Origin: Phytophthora colocasiae
Taxonomy: Eukaryota > Oomycota > Peronosporomycetes > Peronosporales > Peronosporaceae
Assembly (NCBI GenBank): GCA_018806915.1
Contig: JAGKQI010000088.1
Coordinates: 1,178,001-1,242,000 of the forward strand
Length of the DNA: 64,000 nucleotides
Direction: 5' to 3'
Part shown: one piece after another, positions 21,329-32,091 of the stretch
Position numbering within the stretch: position 1 is the stretch's first letter
Layout: each line of letters opens with the position of its first letter
Translations under genes and position numbers: made by a program
The notes under the pieces: model-generated
Database searches by the model: none
What the model saw: only the letters and a program-made list of their open reading frames with translations
Told to the model about the DNA's origin: nothing

Positions 21329-21970
21329 ATGAAGCGTTCGGCCGATGTCATGGGCACGGATGGCGGTGAAGCACGGGGATACCGCAACAGCAACCACGAC
21401 AGGGAGAGACCAAACTACAAGCGCATGCGGCATGGTGATGGCAGTCGTACCGATGGCAGTTCAAGTCGTGGCAATTGCATCACCAAGAATCCTACAGTGA
21501 AAACGCTGGCCAACGAAAAGGAGACGGACCCACACCGACTGGCGCAGCGACAGAAGCAGATCGACTATGGCAAAAACACGATTGGCTATGATCTCTACTG
21601 CGCTAAAGTACCGAGGCACCAGCGGCGGCCGCGCAAGCACCCACTGACCCCCGACAAGACCATGCGCATTGGTAAAAAAGGATTCGACGCGATCATACGC
21701 AAGTGGCGGCAAGCGCTGCACGAATACGATCCGCCGGAGTTAGCCCAGGTGGTCAAGACAGAGAACTCTGCAGCTACAGCCACCTGTGCTGCTACAACGA
21801 TGGAGAAGGGAGCAGAAGCGACAACCACCTCGCTTTCAACTTCTGCAACATCGACGGAACCAGACGTGGAAAAGAAAGAGGAGGCACAGACTCCGGGTCG
21901 TTCCATCTATGAGAACTTTGACGAAGATACTTTTGACGGAGACGACGATTCGGACGATGACCTGCTGTAG
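21329..21970 (+). CDS. SLBP: Histone mRNA stem-loop binding protein
   Basis: Single exon, 213 aa from the first ATG. Residues ~67-136 form the SLBP RNA-binding domain: DPHRLAQRQKQIDYGKNTIG, YDLYCAKVPRH, the HPLTPDK turn (TPNK-type element whose Thr is phosphorylated in animals), and FDAIIRKWRQALHEYDPP. SLBP binds the 3' stem-loop of replication-dependent histone mRNAs and directs their processing and translation. Flanks are disordered: a basic N-terminus (NYKRMRHGD) and an acidic tail (DEDTFDGDDDSDDDLL). Its presence implies that this lineage uses stem-loop histone mRNAs. It converges with the TEN1-like gene, 78 bp apart. Confidence 0.95.
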   Translation: MKRSADVMGTDGGEARGYRNSNHDRERPNYKRMRHGDGSRTDGSSSRGNCITKNPTVKTLANEKETDPHRLAQRQKQIDYGKNTIGYDLYCAKVPRHQRRPRKHPLTPDKTMRIGKKGFDAIIRKWRQALHEYDPPELAQVVKTENSAATATCAATTMEKGAEATTTSLSTSATSTEPDVEKKEEAQTPGRSIYENFDEDTFDGDDDSDDDLL

Positions 21971-22048
21971 ACAGAAAGCGTGACGATGCTAAGTCAGTCT
22001 GTTCAATAGTAAATCGATTGAAATTGCCCGTTCCGTGCTGGATTAAGC

Positions 22049-22479
22049 TTATCCTCGTGATGCTAGAAACTGCCGTCTCATTGCCAACGCTTCGAGAAAC
22101 AAGTCAATGTCTAAGCTATCCACATTGCGCGCAACTCGAGCTACTAGTCGAACTTCCGTAGGCCCTCCCTGGTAAAACAGGTATCGTTATCAACGCATTG
22201 TATCACACAGAAGTACTATTGTCGCTCTACCTGGTTGCTGGCGTACGTTTCGCCTAAAAACTGGTACATGGAGCCAAGTTGCAGTCGCAGATTCTCGAGT
22301 GCCAGCCTCTGCGTCTCCACCACCATAGACACGTCCTGAAACGAAATGATCGCAATTTTCCGCTGTGCGTCGTAGGTCTGTAGTCTCCCTGTAATACGCA
22401 CCGAGCGGTTCTGCAACTGTGGGTCTGCCAGCACCTCGGCGATCTGGACGATCTCGCAGCATCCCGGCGGCGCCACCAT
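22049..22479 (-). CDS. TEN1: TEN1-like CST telomere-complex subunit
   Basis: Exons 22479-22231 and 22168-22049 (62-nt intron, GTAGAG..TTACCAG) give 122 aa, the length of animal TEN1. The pattern is that of its single OB fold: an N-terminal MVAPPGCCEI, then SVRITGRLQTYDAQRKIAI, then LRLQLGSMYQFLGE, and in exon 2 EVRLVARVARNVDSLDIDLF with a closing helix ALAMRRQFLASR. TEN1 joins STN1 and CTC1 in the CST complex, which binds single-stranded telomeric DNA and promotes C-strand fill-in. An ATG 22 codons upstream is also possible. The family is short and divergent, so a profile search should confirm it. Divergent from the CGR1 gene. Confidence 0.72.
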
Positions 22480-22620
22480 CGTGCAGATCGAAAAATAATT
22501 ACAATTAATTGTTCTAAATAATTGGACACTACATTCGTGCAACATTCATCCTGTCACTCTTTAGGCTCCACTCAATTATTGAAAAGCAGCAGAGCAGGAA
22601 GCGACGTGTTAAGTGGAAGA

Positions 22621-23055
22621 ATGACGACGACCAGCACCTCAAGCACAGCCAAGCCCAGCACCAAGGCTGCGGAGCCACCACGCGGCCGTCCTGTGAGCGG
22701 ACGAGTGTGGAAGAAGGTACAGAAGACACGCTTTTCAGCGCAAGGACTTAAAGGCACCAAGGTGCTGAGCACAACATGGGAAGAGAAGATGCTCAAACGC
22801 TCCAAGCTCAAGGAACTCAAGGAATTGCAGGCAGAGATCAAAGCGCGACGACAGGGCGAGAAGGATGCCAAGCGCCAGGCTCGTGAGGAGAAGGAGAAGC
22901 GCCGGAAGGAGAACGAGCTCAAATCTGCCTCGGTGCAGGTCATTTCTCGCACGCACAGACTCAAGACGATGAGCAAGAAGCAGCTGCGTAATATCAAGAA
23001 AACCATTGTCAACAAGCAGGGCGTGGTCGAGTACGTGCCTGTCTACTCCAAGTAG
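22621..23055 (+). CDS. CGR1/CCDC86 rRNA-processing protein
   Basis: Single exon, 144 aa. It has the Cgr1 pattern: GRPVSGRVWKKVQKTRFS near residues 20-40, TTWEEKMLKRSKLKELKELQ, a highly charged Lys/Arg/Glu helix, then KSASVQVISRTHRLKTMSKK and QLRNIKKT. Cgr1 is a nucleolar protein for 60S ribosomal subunit assembly. The first ATG in the frame is at 22621. Paired head to head with the TEN1-like gene, with about 140 bp between start codons. Confidence 0.88.
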   Translation: MTTTSTSSTAKPSTKAAEPPRGRPVSGRVWKKVQKTRFSAQGLKGTKVLSTTWEEKMLKRSKLKELKELQAEIKARRQGEKDAKRQAREEKEKRRKENELKSASVQVISRTHRLKTMSKKQLRNIKKTIVNKQGVVEYVPVYSK

Positions 23056-23213
23056 AGAAGCCGTTTATGATAGGACACAGGCACTGCTGCGTTGGAAACA
23101 CCAGACAGACATTGTACCGTTGTTATATTGAAAGAATATGTTTTGACAGCATGACGATCTCTGACTATGTGAACCTTCTGTACTTTTGAAGCACTGCAAT
23201 ACACTGTACAACC

Positions 23214-24452
23214 TCAAGCAGTAGTTGTAAACTCTAGGAGCCACTTTGCTACATGCGCATGTCCTCGTGCTGTGGCCGTCGCAGCCAGTTCCGCCCGTGA
23301 CCGACCATTTTTCGACACCATTCCGTTCGAGAAGAGGAACTGCAAGACCTCGAGACGACCGTACCACACGGCGTTTTCCTCAGCTGGGCCGTCTAAAATC
23401 CGTTGCGAATACAAGATCCGCTCTCGTCTCGCTCGTAACAATGTGGCAGTGTCTGGGATCCGCATCTCCGCTTCTGCACGGCGCCGTGTAGCCGTGAGTT
23501 CCCTTGTGTGATCGACACTGGCATTGACTGAACAATACTTGGCTAAAGCTTTAACCACGTCCAGGTGTCCCCAGCGTACAGCAGATGCAAACGCACGGCG
23601 ACGATTGCCCACTGTAATCTTCTCGTCCAGCCATCGTACTACGTCTGCATGTCCGTTTACCGCGGCACAGTGCAATGCGGAGGCAGTGCATCCCTCGTGG
23701 CGATTCGAGTGGAGCCATTGAAGTACTTCCAGGTGGCCGTTCATGGCAGCTCCATCGATGGCCCCGGTCGTACATCCTTCTGTTCTGTGAGTGTGCAACC
23801 ACTGAACAATCTCTAAACTGCCTTTACGAGCTGCGTTGTCCATGGCGTAGGGCGTGCATCCCTCGGTCCTGTGTGTATGTAGCCACTCCAGCATCGACAA
23901 GTCTAGCGCTTCTGCAGCGCAGTCCATCACGTGAGGAGAGCCAGGGGCCGATGAGTGCTCGTGCAGCCAGCGCACAATTTCAAAATGGCCTTCAATAGCT
24001 GCTACAACCATCATTTTGGTCGTCCAGCGGAATGTGACAAGCTTCTCGTGGCTATGTGCCCACTGCAACACGTCTAGATGGCCGTGTCTCGATGCTCGCA
24101 CAATAGCGTCAGTCACGTCCCAATTGTTAGTTGCGTAGTGTGTCACGAGCCATTGAAACACTTCCAAGTGACCTTCCTCTGCTGCTTCAGCTGTTGCAGC
24201 AGTGAATGACGCTCGACGTTCCAACTCCGACGGTGGGAGATCCACAGTATGCAGACGGCGTTGATCATGGGCAGCTATGCGTTTCACCAGGCGCAATTCG
24301 CCGATAGAACTCGCGTCTTCGAGGCTCCAGAGAGCGGAATAGTCCAGCAACGCACTGATTTCCTCGACGACCTGTGGAATGGCGGATAGAGCTGGGAAAG
24401 CGGCATGTACGGCGGCCGAGACACCCGGTAGCGGCTCCAAGTCGGACGTCAT
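23214..24452 (-). CDS. Ankyrin-repeat protein of the WLH-type family
   Basis: Single exon, 412 aa. From about residue 85 there are around nine degenerate ankyrin repeats of the form GHLEVLQWLHSNRHEGCTAS / GSLEIVQWLHTHRTEGCTTG, a style common and expanded in oomycetes. The N-terminal ~80 residues (LPGVSAAVHAAFPALSAIPQ...) are helical and resemble the non-repeat lead of that family. The function of this family is unknown; protein binding is presumed. The C-terminal end retains a final repeat (GHAHVAKWLLEF). Confidence 0.85.
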   Translation of the reverse strand: MTSDLEPLPGVSAAVHAAFPALSAIPQVVEEISALLDYSALWSLEDASSIGELRLVKRIAAHDQRRLHTVDLPPSELERRASFTAATAEAAEEGHLEVFQWLVTHYATNNWDVTDAIVRASRHGHLDVLQWAHSHEKLVTFRWTTKMMVVAAIEGHFEIVRWLHEHSSAPGSPHVMDCAAEALDLSMLEWLHTHRTEGCTPYAMDNAARKGSLEIVQWLHTHRTEGCTTGAIDGAAMNGHLEVLQWLHSNRHEGCTASALHCAAVNGHADVVRWLDEKITVGNRRRAFASAVRWGHLDVVKALAKYCSVNASVDHTRELTATRRRAEAEMRIPDTATLLRARRERILYSQRILDGPAEENAVWYGRLEVLQFLFSNGMVSKNGRSRAELAATATARGHAHVAKWLLEFTTTA

Positions 24453-25011
24453 TGCTGTTCGCGTTCTTTCGGAGAAAAAATTATAATAGCCAATCAGAGA
24501 GAACGTGGTGGGGAAGTGTAGCCATGTTTGTGAAACAGCTTCAACTTGGATGGGATTCAGACAGACCCCACTGGCAGCAAGTGATCAGCACAAGCCATAC
24601 CCTACGACATCGACTGGTGCATCTCCATTACGGATGTCAATTGTCAACTACCATGTGTTGTGTAGCGTCGCCTTTTACCGATTTATTGTGAAGAAGTTCA
24701 CAGTTTATGGAGAGGGAAAGTTACAGATGACAACACTTTGCGTCCAGTCTGGAGTGTCTTTGCAGCACTTGTCTCGAGGTTTTGAACGGCCTAAAGATTC
24801 CAAGTATGGGGCTCTCCTTCGAGCTGTCGATATAAATGCTCGAAGTGTGGGAGAATCAACTACTTCGAAGTACAAGTGTCGATATAAATGCTGTTTTATA
24901 CATTTTGTTTATGGACTTTTCCACATTTGTTTTCGGAATATCGTGTTTTATTCATCCAAGACAAGATACTCCGACGGCAGGCGACGACTCTTCCTCACAC
25001 CGTCGCTAGCA
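24453..25011. other. Shared upstream region of two divergent genes
   Basis: No gene seen. A 15-bp string GTCGATATAAATGCT is present twice (near 24827 and 24878). Confidence 0.5.
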
Positions 25012-26203
25012 ATGGGGAATGCTGGGGCCAAGGGCGCTAAAGGGAGCAAAGACGAGTTCACCTTCGATGAGACCGACGGTACGCGGCGGTAGCTGCAGGT
25101 TCTTTCGGTTTTTAATTGACACTCAAGTGTATTTCGCCGTCCAGATGACGCCTTCACAGAAGCTCTGCGCGTGAATTTGCAGCGTCTCATCGTCTACGCG
25201 CGCTCAGCCGATACAGCGCTGCAGCGGGAAGTTGCCGAAAAGCTGGCCAATGAGGCTGTTAAGCGTACGTGTGGCTAGAACGTTGTCTGTTGTGCATTGA
25301 GGCTGACAATTCTTGTAGCTGATCGACAAGTGCAGATCGTAGAGCTGGACGGACTGCAACTGCTGCTTCCACTCACTAAGTCCAAGGACACGGAGGTGCA
25401 GCGGTTGGCTGCACACGCACTCGCTAACCTCTCGGTTAACTGTATGCACAACTTAAGAAGTGCTGTCGGTGTGCCATACTTGACTGTCTTTTATTTTGTG
25501 TTTTTAGCTGAGAATCAGTCGAAAATGGCGACGGAAGGAGGAATCGACATGCTCATTGATCTCTTGAGTAGCACAAATGAGCACGTGCAGCGGCAGGCTG
25601 CAAAGGCGCTTGCCAATCTCGGCGTGAATGGTGCAGTCAGCCTCGGTTTACTTGATACAATTTTGTTTTACTGACATTCTTGGCTTCGTGACAGTCGACA
25701 ACAAGGAGCGGATCGCCAAGGCGGGTGGCATTAAACCACTGATCGACTTGGCCAGCTCCCGTCAGATCGGCGTCGCTGTGGAGGCCATTGCAGCGCTTGC
25801 AAATCTGGCAGTCAACGGTACTGAACAATCGAGAAGCTGTTGATATTTGTGCTGTCCTGACTGTTGTACTGTACGTTGTGGCAGATGCCAATGAGGTGGA
25901 AATCGCTCGTAAAGGTGGCTTGAAACCAATTATTGAAGGCGCGCACTCTGAGTGCGTGGAGCTTCAATCCCAAGTGGCTCGAGCACTGCGAAACTTGTCT
26001 GTCAACCGTACGTTAAAAGTCCCCACGTAAATTTCTCGCTCTTTTAGCTGACTCTAGAGATGACAACAGCGGAGAACAAACAAGCGATCGTGGAGCTGGG
26101 GGGAGTGGAGGCTCTGCAATCTCTTGTGCGCTCCACCAACGACCGAATATGCCAGCAAGCTACACGCGCGCTCGTCAACCTTGGCGTCAATGTTGTCGAC
26201 TAG
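25012..26203 (+). CDS. VAC8-like armadillo-repeat protein, seven exons
   Basis: Exons 25012-25078, 25145-25264, 25319-25441, 25508-25630, 25695-25817, 25885-26007 and 26058-26203 give 274 aa. Every intron is phase 1, and exons 2-6 are 120 or 123 nt, each coding one armadillo repeat (e.g. KMATEGGIDMLIDLLSSTNE then VQRQAAKALANLGVN). The start MGNAGAKGAKGSKDE fits an N-myristoylation signal, as in yeast Vac8, a vacuole-membrane adaptor. Role here inferred: a membrane-tethered scaffold. The last intron needs the second AG (ACTCTAG at 26057) rather than TTTTAG to keep frame. It converges with the Hook gene. Confidence 0.85.
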
Positions 26204-26386
26204 GTATCGCTTGCCACATCAACAAGAGTGAAGCGGAACAAAGCTACAGACATTCTTCGAAGTACATGACACAAATCTCTCTTTTCAGGATTGATACATC
26301 TTCGCCCCCTTCCCTTTATCGCTCAAGCGCAATGGGGCACCTATTTACCTTCGAGGAGTGAATTCAAATGCCCGACTGTGCTCCGC

Positions 26387-29175
26387 TCATGCTCCTTGTC
26401 GCCTTTTGGCTCGCTCTTCTGTTCTCTTGTTAGCAAGCCAAGAACCGGCGCCAGGAGGGCCTGCAGCGGGGCCCTGAGGCATCATAGTACGGCGCTGCAT
26501 CTCCGTTCCGATCTGTACATGGACGTAAGGGTCAATAAGAAGACAGCAAAAACAGATTCAAGTGTTTCTTACCTCGTAGAACGATGACATCATGAGTGCC
26601 TGCTCGCGAGAATAGGAGGCGCGGACCTCCTTCATCTTTTTCTCTAAGAAATCCACACGCTCCTGTTTCTCGTTGATCTGGTTGCGGTGGGAGCTCACAG
26701 CCACCATGTACTTGGTCTGCACAGCATGGAGAGTCTTCTTTGTGTAGTTCTCCAGCTTCGCGCGTTGCTCCGACAGCTCGTTGATTACGGACTCTTTCTC
26801 CTTCAGACGCTTGGTCAGTTCCGTCACCGTTGCGCGCAACGAATCCACTGCTTCTGCCTCGATTTCCTGTTCAAATGCATCCGAAAGAACAAAATCGTGA
26901 GCAAAATATCCAGGCCATGTCACGTGCTTCTGCTTTCCGCACACGTACCAGCTTCTCTAGTTTGTCCTGGTATTCAGCGATTTGGGCTGACGAAAGCGCG
27001 TTGTTGCTGCTTGTTACCACGACAGCTCCGGGCGTAAGCACGGGCGCCTGCATGGCCCCACCCGGTCCCATTACCACACCCGACTCGAGCGCAGCAGGAG
27101 TTGCAAAGCCGGCAGCTCCAGCAGCTACAGCTCCCTCGCGAATCGCCATATCGTTCGAGACCTGCATCGGTTCAGGTCCATTCGGTCCGTCCTGCCATTG
27201 CTGCTGGGACTGAAGCTGCTGCTGAGGTTGAGCCTGAGTCTGTTGCAGCTGCGACAGCATTTGCTGCTGCTGGCCATTTTGGATTCGAGCGTTGCGCAGG
27301 TCTTCCGAGAGCTGGTCGTTCTGTTTCTGCATTTGAAATAGAGACACCTGGAGCGCCTCCTTCGCCTTTACTGCCATGTCCAGGTCGTTCGCCAGTTCTG
27401 CCTGCCCTGCGTCAGCATTGCCGCTCTTCAGCTCTGTGTTTTCACGCTCAAGTCGTGCCACACGCTCCCTTAAGCCACTAACAGAGTCTCGACCGAGCAA
27501 CACGTCGGCGCTCAAGCCACCTCCGTTAACTGCGCTACTCTCACCAGCAGCCATCGCATCATCGTTGCTTTCCCGGTACTGCATACTAGAAAGTTGTGTG
27601 CGTAGCTCCTCCACTTGAGACTCGAGAAACTCCTTGCCGCCCAGTGCGCTGTCAAGCTCCTCCTGCAGTCTACGGATCTTCTGCTCCTTCACATTGAGGT
27701 TGGAGCTGGCCTGAACGTTGGCAGTTTCAAGCTCTACAACCTGGTTCTTGTACTTCTCTACGAGACTCTTCAGCCCGGGCATCGTCTTGATCGTGCTCTC
27801 CAGATCTACCACCTTGTCCAAGTACTGCGCGTTGAGGTTCTCCAGTTCACGTACCTGAGCACGCAGTGAGTTCATTTCTTCCAGCTTCTTCTTGTACTTG
27901 ATCACACTAGCTTCAAGTTTGTTCAAAGTCCCGAGCTTGGAGCGTGAAATGTCAAGCTCATCAGCCTGTCGACGGACTTCGTTCTCCAGCATCATCAAAC
28001 GCTCCCCGGATTCGCGCTTTACACGATTCAGTTCAAGGTCCTTCTCTTCCATCTGCATTTGAAGAGCATGAACTTCGTTGTCCACAATTTGTTGAATCTT
28101 TTTGTTGTCGCGAGTGAGAGTACTCTGACGATCGCTGCGAAGCTGATCACGCTCGCTTTCAAGAGCTGTGTACTTGTCAGCAAGTTCTCGGTGCTCCGTC
28201 AACGTTCGTTCGAATCGTTCCGTCAGTTCACGCTTCTCGCGCTCCATATCCAAGTATCTGAGTTCCAGGGATGAACTGCGCTCCAGAGCCTGAGCCAATT
28301 GTGCAGTCAGCGCCTCAGCAGAGCTACCCGCCACTATAGCCGATACTGAAGCCGACGACGAGGGAGATACCATCTCGTCGAACGATGCACCGTGGGCGAT
28401 TGAATTGCGACGGCTTGACGCTCCACCAGGAGACGTGGGCTGGAAACGGTGCATGAGGTTCTCAATTGCGTGCATTAAGCTGGCCTGTTCGGACGGTCCC
28501 ATTTGCATGATTGGATGAATGTACTCAGATTTGTTGGGGCACTGTACAGCGCATCCCAGTAACAACTCGGTCAGCTTCGCTACCTCGTGCACGTCATTCT
28601 CCTTGGCAATCAGCAGTGGGTCCACCAACTCGTCCGCGTGGCAGATTTGGCCCAGCTCGTCCGTATAAAACAGCTCCACGGCACGCAGTAGCGTCTTTAG
28701 GTTGTTGGACTTGAGAGCCCAATTGCCCCCCGGTTGCTCATTAATCTGCTCCAAATTCACGTAGTCCGAGTCGCTGCAGAATCATAGAAAGATCAAATGA
28801 ATCAGTTACTCGTCCCTCGTAAGACTCGAATGCTTCTACATGACGCACATGTGGTGCATGATCTTGGACAGGAACACGCCATCGCATAGACCCTCCAAGC
28901 TGGTGACCTGCACGTCCGTCGCCAGCTTCTCGTGAAAGCTCTGCACCTGTACTCCCATAGCAATCAGATAGCAGGCATTAATAACATAAATACCAAGAAT
29001 AATAGTCCCCTTGCCAAGTTTCCAGCCATAATTGAGCTTTTAGCCAAGATTTTAAATGTTTAAATCTGAGCATAGAGGGCGATATAGCTGCTCATATCAG
29101 GCAGTACGAAGGTCAAGGGGATAAAGAAGGCAGACGTACCCATAGCAGTAGACTGCGCTGAGCCGTGTCGTCCAT
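26387..29175 (-). CDS. Hook-family cargo adaptor
   Basis: Exons 29175-29140, 28946-28849, 28773-26949, 26866-26573 and 26512-26387 (introns 193, 75, 82 and 60 nt) give 792 aa. The N-terminal ~155 residues are the Hook domain: LLLWVQSFHEKLA, DGVFLSKIMHHIDSDYVNLE, NWALKSNNLKTLL and LTELLLGCAVQCPNKSEYI. The following ~550 residues are coiled coil, broken by a Gln/Ala/Gly-rich linker (QQQQMLSQLQQTQAQPQQQ). The C-terminus GAGSWLANKRTEERAKRR matches the tail of animal Hook proteins. Hook adaptors link dynein to endosomes. The first exon codes only 12 residues; it was placed because it completes the tryptophan-containing first helix. Exon boundaries all keep frame. Confidence 0.9.
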
Positions 29176-29338
29176 GGCCAAGTGTCGAGTCCCGAGAGCG
29201 CAAGCACTTGGTATCTCTTCGCTTCTTCGTGTTTTGGACTCCCCCTCACACAAAAATCATATGGTTGTGTGGTACACAATGCATTTCGCTTATGTCCGAA
29301 AAACTTCAACTTTAACCGTCTGCTATAAGTAGCGAGCA

Positions 29339-29354
29339 GCTCATTTTCGTTTTT
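29339..29354 (+). promoter_or_regulatory. Possible oomycete Inr element
   Basis: GCTCATTTTCGTTTTT lies 37 bp before the ATG at 29376. It resembles the oomycete core-promoter consensus GCTCATTYYNCAWTTT at most positions and is followed by a pyrimidine tract. This is pattern matching only; the transcription start is not known. Confidence 0.4.
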
Positions 29355-29375
29355 TTTTCTTCTTCTTCTCTCTTA

Positions 29376-31953
29376 ATGTCGCTCTCATCATCGGAGTCGA
29401 CGGCTGAAGTCCCTACTATCTCTGAGTCTCAGACAACTCCCATCCTCCCTAGTGAAGCTGTAGCTGTAGAGGAGGACGTGGAGAGACCAGTGAGAATTCC
29501 CACAGCTGCCAGAAATACCTCTTCCCTCGACCATGACACTGTTGAAGGGCTGATGCTAGTACACCGTAAAAAGAAGCAACGACAGCGGTTTATGCTGTCT
29601 AAAACGACGCACTACGTTGTGGCAAACACCCTGAAACACGCACTCGAGATTTACAAGTGAGTTGATAGTATTTTAGTTAAGATCATGTTTTACCTGGACT
29701 GAATTATTATTGTTTTTGCAGTAATGAGTCTCGCACAGAACTTGTTTATTTGTTGTCGTTGGCAGATGCGGTGTTGAGTTTTGAATCGGATAACTCGAAT
29801 ATTGTCATGGAGAAATGCTTTTGCGTCGAGGTCAGAACGTGGAAGAAGAAAAACACGGTCCGTTTACAGCCCCAGGGGTTTATATTTTTCGAGGAGAATC
29901 AAGCTCGCATGTTGTTGTGGGTGAAATGCATCCATTTGGCGATTAAACGTGCCACAACGTTGGATAGTGAGCTATTCCGTAGCCCTTCAACAGCGTCGTC
30001 CATTGAGCACTCTCGGCGCTTCAGTGATAGCGATGAATTGCGAGAAAAAGCTATCCCAACCACTGGGATGTCTATTGAAGACTCTCAATGTGCATCAGCT
30101 GTTACTAGCCCTAGCACAAGTCCAACAGCGAGTTCGGGATTCGCTTCAGCCCGAGAAAAACTTACACAGCGTCTTGTCATTGATCCAGCGAACCGAATCG
30201 CTACAGTCGGTCGAACAATGCTGACACCAACCCGCTCGCCCAATGTTAATGGAGAACGTCAAAATCGCTGGAGTGGCATCTTTTCACACGATAAACACCA
30301 GCAAGCACGGAGCCCCACGAACAGCAGCACAATGGATTCACCATCTTCGCTTAATGAATCGTCTTCTGCGTCACCAAAATCGAGTTCGTGGTCGAGGAGA
30401 TCGACCAAAGTGGCTACGGATTTCTCGTTGGATGCCACATCTAGCCAAAGTGCTGATCCAGTATCCTCTCTACGTTCCCGTCCTTTTCGAACAAAAAGTC
30501 CTGCGTTGACCCCAAAAAACGAAGCTGTTCCTATCACAAAAGGTACTGTTCCTTCTGGAAAAATTGTTGAGGGGCAATCTGTGCAACAACCGACTTCAAA
30601 GCCAGTCCCTTGTGAGCCATTGTCAGTTCAACTCAAGCAGCAGAATCGTTTCCCTGGAGAGGAAGACGATCAGGGGCCTGTTGGGGCTCTTGTGCCGACA
30701 ATAATGCTGACTGTTGCTGCCGTAGCTGGTGTTTGGAACACATCCGTCTTCCTTCCTCTTGCTCTAGCTGGTTCCCTCGCACACTATTACAACCAGCACG
30801 CAAGCTATTCGGCTTGGACATTATCTTCCCTAGCTGTGTACGTGGCCAGTAGTAATCACGTGTTATTCGGTGTTGGCACTGCTACCGTTTTCCTGTATAT
30901 CTGGGGATATTCCAACTACAAGGAAGGTCGGCGACGTCTTCTCCGACAAAATGCCGTGAATCGCTTCCGAGCTTCTCAAGAAAACCATGCAATTGCTGAA
31001 AATGTTCGTTGAAGTTATGACATGTACTCTTATCCAAACAACTTATCTCCGTATTTGCTTTACAGATATCAACTTGGATGCGATATCCAGACGTGGATCG
31101 AGTCGAGTGGCTGAACAAAGTATTCGTCACGTAAGATGCCTACACTATGATTGCAACTGCCTTAGTGAATAGCTCACTCACTTTGTACTGCTAATGCCCT
31201 TATAGTGGTTGGCCATATCTCAAAAAAGCTATCGAAGTACGTGTTGTTTTGCCGTTTTGCACGATGATCCAGATACTAACACTCGCTTGTTGTGCAGAAC
31301 TCGGTGCTTGGGAGCCTAAACCCAGTATTGGACGCGCAGAAACCTGCTTTCATGAATTCTTTGACGCTTATCCGGTTAAACCTGGGGAATAAAACACCGC
31401 AGATCGCTAGTGTCAAGTTCATTTCCGCCAACGCCCTAACGGATGAAGTGACACTAGACGTGGAGGTTCGCGTTGTCACGGACAAGAAGAGCTTCGTGGC
31501 GGACCTCAGGATGGTTTCGCATATGGGAGCTGCAGCCTGCCTGTCATTACGTGAGCTTCTCCTCGTGGGCACTTTGCGTATCACACTCAATCCCCTGGCC
31601 GAATTCTGGCCATGCTTCAGAGGACTCAGTCTGTGCTTCACCGAGTACGTTTAGTCAGCTATTTGATCCCTACTTTGGATTCTTTCAGCTCATTCTCTAT
31701 GATTGTTCACAGCCGCCCGCTGTTCGACTTCTCACTCACCGCCGCCAAGATCAACATTGCCAACGTCCCGTTCGTCTCCGAGTGGTACGTCACCTCCACT
31801 TCAAGTTGCGCTTTTAACAAATCTACTAACTTCACGTCTTTCTTCCTTGTCAGGCTCCACACTTTCTTGCACGACCTATTGCTCAACTACTTTGTGTGGC
31901 CTAATGTACTAAACCTCCCGCTCTGGGATCAGCAGGGCAACCCCGTACAATAA
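29376..31953 (+). CDS. PH-like + SMP lipid-transfer membrane-contact protein
   Basis: Seven exons (29376-29656, 29722-31003, 31066-31130, 31206-31236, 31298-31644, 31713-31784, 31854-31953) give 725 aa. The N-terminal region (VEGLMLVHRKKKQRQRFMLS ... EENQARMLLWVKCIHLAIKR) looks like a PH domain. After a Ser-rich linker there are two hydrophobic segments near 415-490, a hairpin as in extended synaptotagmins. The SMP domain follows: RYPDVDRVEWLNKVFVTGWP, SLTLIRLNLGNKTPQIASVK, LLLVGTLRITLNPL and IANVPFVSEWLHTFL. SMP proteins move lipids between ER and plasma membrane. No C2 domain follows the SMP; the protein ends within 40 residues of it. The exon 2 donor (GTTCGT) is the weakest boundary. Confidence 0.85.
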
Positions 31954-32091
31954 TAAGCAGCAGATCGTGCCACCAAGTTAAAGTGTAGCCATTTTCCAGT
32001 GGTGGATGATTAGCTCAATTTCACCCAATAAGAATTCAATCGTCACTAATCATTTCGTAATCTGCGCCGTCAGCCTCAAGAGCTCCTCGTC

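Noticed and set aside
26041..26057. TTTTAG at 26047 as the last acceptor of the armadillo gene
   Set aside because: It breaks the frame; the ACTCTAG acceptor at 26057 keeps the seventh repeat intact.
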